Assembly (NCBI RefSeq): GCF_026107645.2
Contig: NZ_JAPCHV010000002.1
Coordinates: 1 to 64,000 of the forward strand
Direction: 5' to 3'
From: Flavobacterium sp. MFBS3-15
GTDB taxonomy: Bacteria; Bacteroidota; Bacteroidia; Flavobacteriales; Flavobacteriaceae
Length of the DNA: 64,000 nucleotides
How positions within the stretch are numbered: position 1 is the stretch's first letter; every line of letters starts with the position of its first letter. Of the stretch, positions 8,490-13,180 are shown piece by piece. The notes beneath the pieces were generated by a model that searched no databases, was not told the DNA's origin, and saw nothing but the letters and a program-made list of their open reading frames with translations. The translations under genes were made by a program, and so were the position numbers.

Positions 8490-8692
8490 ATATTTTCCTA
8501 CTTTTGCACCGCAATGAGAAACAATTTTTTACATACAAGCCTGTCTTTTGGACAAATAAGCGAGCGCAAAGACGGATATCTTCCGGCCACGCGTTACGGA
8601 TGCGGCATGTATTGTAGATTTTTGGAGCAGAATTTATAGTCCCAACTTACAATAATTACATGAAAGCGTCCTGGTTACAGGGCGCTTTTTTT
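8490..8692 (+). ncRNA. Short transcription unit 1 (promoter, small ORF or sRNA, terminator)
   Basis: A clear -7 box (TACTTTTG, 8499-8506) begins a unit of about 180 nt that closes with a 9-bp hairpin and T-run (AGCGTCCTG/CAGGGCGCT, 8665-8692). It contains one ORF at 8514-8639. Whether the RNA or the peptide is the product cannot be decided from sequence. It lies between rtcB and the tRNA-like array. Confidence 0.55.
8514..8639 (+). CDS. Candidate 41-aa small protein
   Basis: ATG only a few bases after the predicted transcription start of the unit at 8490-8692, so little or no leader. The peptide begins MRNNFLHTSLSFGQISER and has a cysteine- and aromatic-rich end (RYGCGMYCRFLEQNL). No signal peptide or membrane segment, and I recognise no family. 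It may be a chance frame in an sRNA. Confidence 0.35.
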   Translation: MRNNFLHTSLSFGQISERKDGYLPATRYGCGMYCRFLEQNL

Positions 8693-8697
8693 GTTTA

Positions 8698-8935
8698 AAG
8701 GCTTATGAACAGAACGAAAAACAATAACAAACGAAAAAAAATAAAAAATAAACCATCTCAATGTTTAATGCATAAATGCAATAGCGAAATATAACATTGG
8801 AAAGTAATTGGATGAGAGACAGTCATTTGATGCCAACCGGGAAATCTGCAGGAGTGCGGACAGGATTTGTTTTGCCTGAAAATAAAACATAAGTAATTGA
8901 TAATCAACAAATTAATTTAAAATTTATTTGCACGA
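8698..8935. other. Intergenic stretch, nothing recognised
   Basis: AT-rich sequence between the two short transcription units. I see no convincing promoter, ORF, tRNA-like arm or inverted repeat in it. Confidence 0.5.
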
Positions 8936-8937
8936 TA

Positions 8938-9184
8938 AAAATATTTGACATTATCTTTGCCACAGAAAATCAGGAGATACTGATAAGCGTTTAAATAATA
9001 AATAAAAGCAATAATGCGTCATTATAACAACATAATAGATTTAAAAGACCTTAGCCTGGATGGGCATAAAGGATTTGGAAAGCCGGGCTTCGATCCGGAC
9101 AAGATAAGCAGGTGCAATCACACGTGACATAGGATATCTATATCTTATAGCATTATGAAGCACCTTTTACGGGTGCTTTTTTTA
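8938..9184 (+). ncRNA. Short transcription unit 2 (promoter, small ORF or sRNA, terminator)
   Basis: Perfect -7 box TATCTTTG (8953-8960) and a terminator AAGCACC/GGGTGCTT with T-run (9158-9184) bound a transcript of about 220 nt. It contains an ORF at 9014-9127. Within it, CCGGgcttcgatCCGG resembles a T-arm with a TTCGA loop, as in the tRNA-like genes just downstream. Same architecture as the unit at 8490-8692 but no obvious sequence similarity. Confidence 0.55.
9014..9127 (+). CDS. Candidate 37-aa small protein
   Basis: Begins MRHYNNIIDLKDLSLDGHKG and ends SRCNHT; charged, no membrane segment, no recognised family. The AT-rich leader before the ATG is about 50 nt. It overlaps the T-arm-like hairpin noted for the unit 8938-9184, so the RNA may be the functional product. 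Confidence 0.35.
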   Translation: MRHYNNIIDLKDLSLDGHKGFGKPGFDPDKISRCNHT

Positions 9185-9198
9185 TGCCCAAAAATTAC

Positions 9199-9382
9199 TA
9201 ACCGTTTGAAAATTATTTAACCACATAGGTACATAGGGTTTCTATCACTCACTAATTATTGAGGATAAGGGTACATAATCACACACAGTGAAGCGAAGCT
9301 TCAGGCTCTGTGAACTTAATTTGGCCTTGTGGCCGGCATCTGACAGCTATGTATCTATGTGGTTAAAATTAATGGCTGTTAA
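9199..9382. repeat. Cruciform repeat, copy B
   Basis: AACCACATAGGTACATAGG to CTATGTATCTATGTGGTT with inner hairpin TGAAGC-GAA-GCTTCA flanked by CACA/TGTG. The outer ends extend to AACCGTTT on the left and GGCTGTT on the right. It lies directly in front of the tRNA-like array. Confidence 0.8.
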
Positions 9383-9390
9383 CTTAATGA

Positions 9391-9463
9391 TCTAGTAGCT
9401 TAACCAGGTAGAGCAGCCCGCCGCGGCGGGAAGGTTGCAGGTTCAACTCCTGCCGGGATCACT
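9391..9463 (+). ncRNA. tRNA-like RNA 1, no anticodon loop
   Basis: Reads as acceptor GATCTAG / CGGGATC (6 of 7 pairs, two of them G-T), a canonical D-arm (AGCTTAACCAGGTAGAGC) and a perfect T-arm (GCAGG-TTCAACT-CCTGC), with discriminator A. The anticodon arm is replaced by the palindrome CCCGCCGCGGCGGG, which closes to a 4-nt loop, so it cannot read a codon. First member of the array. Confidence 0.6.
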
Positions 9464-9483
9464 TACGTTCTTAGAAAGGAACA

Positions 9484-9555
9484 GGCTCATTGGGGTAATG
9501 GCTATCCTTCCCGGCTGTCTCCCGGGAGATACGGGTTCAATTCCCGTATGAGCCG
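9484..9555 (+). tRNA. tRNA-like RNA 2, Asp(GUC)-like
   Basis: Perfect 7-bp acceptor GGCTCAT/ATGAGCC, anticodon arm CCCGG-CTGTCTC-CCGGG with GTC at 34-36, and T-arm ACGGG-TTCAATT-CCCGT. Discriminator G, as expected for Asp. The D-stem is weak (GGGT/ATCC), there is an extra base between the D- and anticodon stems, and position 37 is T rather than a purine. Total is 72 nt, short for a normal tRNA. Likely a diverged decoy rather than a housekeeping tRNA. Confidence 0.6.
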
Positions 9556-9560
9556 CACAT

Positions 9561-9635
9561 GGTGCTTTTAGTTTAAGCGGTAAAATCCCGGATTGTGGTT
9601 CCGGAGTTCGCGGGTTCGATTCCCCGAAAGCACCC
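9561..9635 (+). tRNA. tRNA-like RNA 3, His(GUG)-like
   Basis: Perfect acceptor GGTGCTT/AAGCACC with discriminator C. Read the way tRNA-His is numbered, the first G is G-1 opposite C73. D-stem GTTT/AAAT, anticodon arm CCGGA-TTGTGGT-TCCGG with GTG at 34-36. The T-arm has an 8-nt loop or two mismatches (CGGG-TTCGATTC-CCCG). The identity elements agree with His, but the T-loop defect suggests degeneration. Confidence 0.65.
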
Positions 9636-9647
9636 AAATTTATTGAA

Positions 9648-9719
9648 TCCGGGAAGATAACGGTGGCTGCGTCCCGCTTGTGGGCGGGAAGGCCGCAGGT
9701 TCGAATCCTGCTTCCCGGA
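9648..9719 (+). tRNA. tRNA-like RNA 4, GUG-containing shortened loop
   Basis: Eight-pair acceptor TCCGGGAA/TTCCCGGA and perfect T-arm GCAGG-TTCGAAT-CCTGC. The anticodon arm is CCCGC-TTGTGG-GCGGG: a 6-nt loop carrying GTG at the anticodon place but lacking one loop base. The D-arm does not form a convincing 4-bp stem. It resembles tRNA 3 in loop sequence; probably a second His-derived mimic. Confidence 0.55.
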
Positions 9720-9725
9720 CAAAAC

Positions 9726-9999
9726 GGAAGTACGCCAAAGTTGGAGCGTTGGGGCAGACTGTAAATTTTGCCAGGATTTGTTTAACCAGATAGGTACATA
9801 GTTTTTGACGGATGCTATAGTGTGTAACGTAGTCACACAGAGCCTGAAGCTTCGCTTCACTATGTTTGCCTATATCCATTTAGAATGGATCACAAATGCT
9901 ATGAAGCCTATGTTTCTATGTGGTTAAATAAATTTTAAGGCAGTTATTAAATCTGTCGTTGTTAGTTGTACCTAGCAGGTTCGAATCCTGTTACTTCCA
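9726..9999 (+). pseudogene. Tyr(GUA)-like tRNA gene split by a mobile repeat
   Basis: The 5' part 9726-9766 and 3' part 9953-9999 join to an 88-nt type II tRNA: acceptor GGAAGTA/TACTTCC (7 of 7), anticodon arm GCAGA-CTGTAAA-TCTGT with GTA, long variable arm, T-arm GCAGG-TTCGAAT-CCTGT and discriminator A. The size and long variable arm suit tRNA-Tyr. The two parts are separated by repeat copy C (9767-9947), bounded by TAAAT at 9762-9766 and 9948-9952. Either inactivated by transposition or, less likely, rejoined at RNA level. Confidence 0.75.
9767..9947. repeat. Cruciform repeat, copy C, inserted in a tRNA-like gene
   Basis: 181 bp with a 5-bp direct repeat TAAAT on each side. Inner hairpin is in reversed orientation relative to the other copies (CTGAAGCTTCGCTTCAC). 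Outer ends are TTTGCC and GGCAGTTAT, like the GGCnGTT ends of copies B and D. The clean restoration of a tRNA fold on removal defines the element's borders. Confidence 0.8.
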
Positions 10000-10006
10000 C
10001 AAAATT

Positions 10007-10079
10007 GCAGGAGTGGCGGAATGGAAGACGCGGCTGATTCAGGGTCAGTATTTTGGGAGTTCGACTCTCCCTTCCTGTA
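10007..10079 (+). tRNA. tRNA-like RNA 6, Leu(CAG)-like without variable arm
   Basis: Acceptor GCAGGAG/TTCCTGT (two G-T pairs), Leu-type D-arm (TGGCGGAATGGAAGACGC), anticodon arm CTGA-TTCAGGG-TCAG with CAG, perfect T-arm GGGAG-TTCGACT-CTCCC and discriminator A as in tRNA-Leu. The long variable arm that all tRNA-Leu carry is reduced to about 5 nt, arguing against a normal decoding tRNA. Confidence 0.65.
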
Positions 10080-10084
10080 CAAAA

Positions 10085-10158
10085 GGAACAGTGGTGTACA
10101 AGGTGTTGCACGCTTGTTTGAAGCACAAGAGGCATCCGTTCGATTCGGGTCTGTTCCA
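10085..10158 (+). tRNA. tRNA-like RNA 7, Phe(GAA)-like
   Basis: Perfect acceptor GGAACAG/CTGTTCC, D-stem GTGT/GCAC, anticodon arm CTTGT-TTGAAGC-ACAAG with GAA, T-arm ATCCG-TTCGATT-CGGGT and discriminator A. All four stems form, so this is the best-formed member, but the D-loop is long and the sequence is not like a normal bacterial tRNA-Phe. Last member of the first array, 37 bp before the 106-aa gene. Confidence 0.65.
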
Positions 10159-10195
10159 CAAAAACAATGAAGTTTAATTTTAAAAACAAGAAACC

Positions 10196-10516
10196 ATGAG
10201 ACAGGACATTTTAAAGCGATTTTTGACCAATACCGATGAAACAGGGCGCTTCCTGATGAAGTCGCGCTACACGGGCATCATCTATTTTGTTGAGCCTGTC
10301 TACAATGGCAAGACCCCGGAATGGGGCGATGTAGACCCGGCCACGAAAAAGCTGACGGGCAATTACGGCTCCAAATATACGGGCGCGGTCACTAAGAAAG
10401 AGTCCCTGATAACCGAAGAAAACGGCTTTACCAACATAGGCTATTTCAAGGGCAGCCCCTTTGGGGCGATAGAGATGCGGGACCGTGAGCACCAGAAAAG
10501 GATGGGGCTTTTGTAA
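10196..10516 (+). CDS. 106-aa protein of unknown function in the tRNA-like array
   Basis: Begins MRQDILKRFLTNTDETGRFL; rich in Gly, Lys and Thr, with SRYTGIIYFVEPVYNG and KKESLITEENGFTNIGYFKG. No signal peptide, membrane segment or motif that I recognise. It follows tRNA-like RNA 7 by 37 bp on the same strand and precedes the second operator by 11 bp, so it belongs to the first array transcript. The location suggests a role with the RNAs or RtcB, but nothing in the sequence shows what. Confidence 0.7.
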   Translation: MRQDILKRFLTNTDETGRFLMKSRYTGIIYFVEPVYNGKTPEWGDVDPATKKLTGNYGSKYTGAVTKKESLITEENGFTNIGYFKGSPFGAIEMRDREHQKRMGLL

Positions 10517-10521
10517 ATAAT

Positions 10522-10570
10522 TTTTACTGCGCAGAATAGTTGCGTACAAAGGAATGAACCTTTGTAGCAT
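10522..10570 (+). promoter_or_regulatory. Second copy of the rtcB-type promoter and operator
   Basis: TGCGCAGAATAGTTGCGTA (10528-10546) matches the rtcB palindrome in 16 of 19 positions. The -7 box AACCTTTG (10557-10564) starts 29 nt after the palindrome begins, exactly as at rtcB. Preceded in both cases by a T-run and ACTGCGCA. It should drive the RNA block 10590-11140 and possibly slipin. Basis for calling RtcB and these RNAs co-regulated. Confidence 0.75.
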
Positions 10571-10595
10571 AAATACGAAACAGTAAATTAAAATA

Positions 10596-10700
10596 TCAGG
10601 CGGGTCGTGTTGGGTGTTTCTGTATAACACTATTGCAGGATGCCTTGCCCGAAAGGGTATCGGGCGTTCCTGTCCAACCCGGCCTGAAGGTTTCCGGGAG
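10596..10700 (+). ncRNA. Structured RNA at the start of the second RNA block
   Basis: Base-pairing seen by eye: outer stem GTTGG/CCAAC; inside it a hairpin GTGTT-TCTGTAT-AACAC (5 bp, 7-nt loop, anticodon-arm size) and a long arm CAGGA/TCCTG capped by GCCCG/CGGGC. The result is a three-way junction directly downstream of the operator promoter. No protein frame is convincing and no known RNA family is recognised. Confidence 0.45.
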
Positions 10701-10715
10701 GTTTTCCAAATAACG

Positions 10716-10762
10716 CCCCACCATAGGATCTATGGGTCGCGGGTTCGACTCCCGTTCACATC
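10716..10762 (+). ncRNA. Half tRNA-like element (hairpin plus T-arm)
   Basis: CCATAG-GAT-CTATGG forms a closed hairpin in the place of an anticodon arm, followed by a T-arm GCGGG-TTCGACT-CCCGT and a 3' tail. No matching 5' acceptor strand or D-arm is visible, so this is a 3' half or a reduced mimic. Confidence 0.4.
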
Positions 10763-10767
10763 TCAAA

Positions 10768-10856
10768 AGTGTGATAGCTCAGTTGGTAGAGCAATAGACA
10801 AAATCAGGTTCGATTCCTGTACCGTTTTACGGTGACAATTGGATGTCAGTCACACT
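10768..10856 (+). ncRNA. tRNA-like RNA 8, permuted arms
   Basis: Perfect acceptor AGTGTGA/TCACACT and a fully canonical D-arm (TAGCTCAGTTGGTAGAGCA). Instead of an anticodon arm comes a T-arm-like hairpin (CAGG-TTCGATT-CCTG), then ACCGT-TTT-ACGGT, then GACA-ATTGGA-TGTC, then the 3' acceptor strand. It is a four-hairpin cloverleaf without an anticodon. 89 nt. Confidence 0.6.
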
Positions 10857-10869
10857 TCCACGTGTGATC

Positions 10870-11140
10870 AGGAGCAGCATAAGCTCTTTAAAGAAATGCA
10901 CCTTGGAAAATAGGGTTGCGGCTGTCGGCCAAGCACTTTACTGTGTAAGGCACTATTGGAGAGGCCAGCAAAAACAGCCGGGATCTTTGGCGAAGGCCAG
11001 GGCCAAAGGCAGGAGGGGAGCAGGAGTGCCTGTTCTTTCGGAATGCACAACGCAATGGCCGGGACTGGGGAGCAGGTTGTTTTTCCGCCTGTCCGGGAGG
11101 AGGGCCGCAGCTTGTTTTCCTTTTAAAAATAATGTTGAAT
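10870..11140 (+). ncRNA. GC-rich stretch with stems, possible RNA tail of the block
   Basis: More GC-rich than surrounding intergenic DNA, with CTTTGGC/GCCAAAG (perfect 7 bp) and other short stems. A 103-codon frame crosses it but has an unlikely composition, so I treat it as untranslated. No clear terminator before repeat copy D, so transcription may run on into slipin. Confidence 0.35.
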
Positions 11141-11144
11141 CAAT

Positions 11145-11312
11145 TAACGGCTAATTATTTAACCACATTGATACATAGGATTAATAGTAGAGAAATTAGA
11201 GGGAACATATTTGCACATAGATGAAGCAACGCTTCATGCTTTGTGTCACTTATCCCTAATCCTTGGAAATATATAAGGGCTATGTCCCTATGTGGTTAAA
11301 ATTTAGGCGGTT
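11145..11312. repeat. Cruciform repeat, copy D
   Basis: Left end AACGGCTAATTATTTAACCAC, right end TATGTGGTTAAAATTTAGGCGGTT: mirrored AACnGCC/GGCnGTT ends. Inner hairpin TGAAGC-AAC-GCTTCA. Ends 19 bp before the slipin start codon, so it supplies most of that gene's leader. Confidence 0.8.
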
Positions 11313-11331
11313 GCTAAAAAAAATAGAAATT

Positions 11332-12429
11332 ATGTTCAGAAAATTACTAATTAAGGCATACCAGGTAGGACTGGTATTTAAAAACAGGAAATTGATCGAA
11401 GTGTTGCAGGAAGGCGACTACTGGATCTGGGGAAATATGGACGTGCTCATTTACGACATGGCGCTGCCTTTTACACCTTCCATTGAGCTCAACGTGCTGT
11501 TGCAGAACGAAAAGCTGGCTGCGATGCTGGAAGTGGTTGAGGTAGCCGACAACGAGATCGTGCTGCAGTTTGTAAACGGCAACTTTAAGGAAGTGCTTAC
11601 GGCAGGGCGTTATGCGTTCTGGAAAGGGTTCGTCAACTACGGCTTTGTCAGGGCCGGCCTTTCCAAAGCTGAGATCACCGAGGGCATTGCGGTGGCGCAC
11701 CTTGAAAACATCAGGATCAGGCCTTATGTGAGGAAATTCCAGGTGCAGGCGTTTGAAAAGGGGTTGCTGTACATCAACGGCGCTTTTGCAAAGGAGCTTG
11801 GTGCGGGTACGCACTACTTTTGGAACAACGCCATCTCTGTGGAGGTGAAGACGGCCGACATGAGGCAGCAGCAACTGGAAATTGCCGGGCAGGAATTGCT
11901 GACCAAAGATAAGGCGGCGGTGCGTATCAACTTCTTTGTGAGGTATAAAGTTACCGACATCGTGAAGGCGGTGGAGGACAACAAAGACTTCGAAAAGCAG
12001 CTGCATGTAGCGATGCAGCTGGCATTGAGGGCCTTTGTTGGAGGATATACGCTTGACGAACTGCTTGGCAGGAAGGATGCCGTGGCGCAGGAGATACTGG
12101 CCAATGCCGAAGGGAAAATCGAAGGCCTGGGCATCGCGGTTTCCGATGCCGGCATCAGGGACATCATCCTGCCCGGAGACATGAAGGAAATCATGAACCA
12201 GGTGCTTGTGGCCGAGAAGAAGGCACAGGCCAACAGCATCATGAGGCGTGAAGAGACGGCAGCGACCCGCAGCCTCCTGAACACAGCAAAGCTGATGGAG
12301 GAAAACGAAATGCTGTGGAAATTGAAAGAGATGGAATACGTTGAAAAGATTGCCGACAGGATTGGGGAAATCACCGTGTCCGGCGGCGGAAACATCGTAG
12401 GCCAGCTTAAAGAACTATTTTTTAAATAA
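11332..12429 (+). CDS. Slipin, SPFH/band-7 domain protein
   Basis: 365 aa from the ATG at 11332 (MFRKLLIKAYQVGLVFKNRK); a longer frame from 11263 would start inside the repeat. An N-terminal amphipathic segment is followed by an SPFH domain (about 90-290; EVKTADMRQQQLEIAGQELL, KDKAAVRINFFVRYKV) and a helical C-terminus with an EEXAATRSLLNTAKLMEEN segment. SPFH proteins form membrane-associated oligomeric scaffolds. Band-7 genes are known neighbours of rtcB in diverse prokaryotes, which supports a shared pathway; the molecular role is unknown. Confidence 0.88.
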   Translation: MFRKLLIKAYQVGLVFKNRKLIEVLQEGDYWIWGNMDVLIYDMALPFTPSIELNVLLQNEKLAAMLEVVEVADNEIVLQFVNGNFKEVLTAGRYAFWKGFVNYGFVRAGLSKAEITEGIAVAHLENIRIRPYVRKFQVQAFEKGLLYINGAFAKELGAGTHYFWNNAISVEVKTADMRQQQLEIAGQELLTKDKAAVRINFFVRYKVTDIVKAVEDNKDFEKQLHVAMQLALRAFVGGYTLDELLGRKDAVAQEILANAEGKIEGLGIAVSDAGIRDIILPGDMKEIMNQVLVAEKKAQANSIMRREETAATRSLLNTAKLMEENEMLWKLKEMEYVEKIADRIGEITVSGGGNIVGQLKELFFK

Positions 12430-12433
12430 TGTA

Positions 12434-12540
12434 AAAAGCAGCTGAGTGCAGAAATTTTTTTAGGTGCACCCTAAAATCATATTGATTATACCCCTAAAAT
12501 CATCATGGGGGACCTCAAAAGCCTGCATGCGGCTGCTTTA
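12434..12540 (+). ncRNA. Structured RNA between slipin and the exonuclease
   Basis: Closing stem AAAGCAGC/GCTGCTTT (8 bp), internal loop TGA/GCG, second stem GTGCAG/CTGCAT, then AGGT/ACCT and CCCC/GGGGG around a loop carrying two copies of CCCTAAAATCAT. It fills nearly the whole 127-bp spacer. Could be an sRNA, a processing site or a translational control element of the exonuclease. Confidence 0.45.
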
Positions 12541-12556
12541 AAATACCCTAAAAACA

Positions 12557-13108
12557 ATGAAAATAACACATAAAATCATCATCATCGACCTCGAAGCCAC
12601 GTGCTGGAAAAATGAGGTCCCGCCGAAAGGCCAGGAGAGCGAAATCATAGAGATCGGCCTCAGCGTACTGAATACCGAAACCGGTGAAATCACCCAAAAT
12701 CAGGGCATATTGGTAAAGCCCACCCGCTCGGAGGTCAGCCCGTTTTGCACGGAACTAACGACTATTACACAACAACTGCTTGATGAGCAGGGTGTTTCGT
12801 TTGAAGAAGCCATTGAAATGGTCGCCGACCAGTATGACCCTAAGGAGCATACCTGGGCAAGTTACGGCCAGTATGACCTGAACATGCTGCGCAGGCAGTG
12901 CCGTAACCGCAATATCCCGTACCCGATGGGGGAGGACCACATCAACGTGAAGACGTTCTTTACACAGGTGCGGGGCTTAGCGCGGCCTACAGGCATGAAC
13001 GGCGCGCTCAACATACTGAATATCCCGCTGGAAGGCACCCACCACCGCGGCGTGGACGATGCGAAGAACATCGCTAAAGTGCTGAACTGGTGCGTACAGA
13101 ACTATTAA
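12557..13108 (+). CDS. ERI1/KapD-like DEDDh 3'-5' exonuclease
   Basis: 183 aa. Catalytic set visible: Asp11 and Glu13 in IIIIDLEATC, Asp107 in SYGQYDLNML, His163 and Asp168 in HHRGVDDAKN, so DEDDh type. The sequence resembles ERI1/3'hExo-type RNA exonucleases more than DNA polymerase III epsilon (short, FCTELTTIT motif after ExoI). It would trim RNA 3' ends, which fits preparing or destroying RtcB substrates. Last gene of the island, followed by a terminator at 13138-13165. Confidence 0.88.
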   Translation: MKITHKIIIIDLEATCWKNEVPPKGQESEIIEIGLSVLNTETGEITQNQGILVKPTRSEVSPFCTELTTITQQLLDEQGVSFEEAIEMVADQYDPKEHTWASYGQYDLNMLRRQCRNRNIPYPMGEDHINVKTFFTQVRGLARPTGMNGALNILNIPLEGTHHRGVDDAKNIAKVLNWCVQNY

Positions 13109-13137
13109 ATGCGGTTTTTTGGATTTGAATTGGGAAG

Positions 13138-13165
13138 CGGCTGTCCGGAAGGATGGCCGTTTTTC
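13138..13165 (+). terminator. Terminator after the exonuclease gene
   Basis: CGGCTGTCC-GGAA-GGATGGCCG (9 bp with two G-T pairs) followed by TTTTT. Ends the RNA-repair-like island. Confidence 0.7.
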
Positions 13166-13180
13166 ATTTATAGAATGTTG

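Noticed and set aside
8082-8500. prfH, rtcA or archease gene next to rtcB
   Set aside because: No frame in this interval or elsewhere in the island encodes their motifs; the interval holds repeats.
9561-9635. Housekeeping tRNA-His
   Set aside because: The anticodon and C73 fit, but the T-loop has an extra base or two stem mismatches and it lies in a row of defective tRNA-like sequences.
9443-9879. Overlapping minus-strand frames of 64-95 aa with GFEPAAF or TGIEPVSPG-like segments
   Set aside because: These are the typical false translation of tRNA T-arms (GGTTCGAATCC read backwards); the tRNA-like RNAs explain the sequence.
9959-10189. 72-aa and 75-aa frames on both strands
   Set aside because: They lie wholly within tRNA-like RNAs 5 to 7 and have no independent support.
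10843-11154. 103-aa plus-strand frame
   Set aside because: Starts inside the acceptor of tRNA-like RNA 8, composition is unlike neighbouring proteins, and the region shows stems; treated as RNA.
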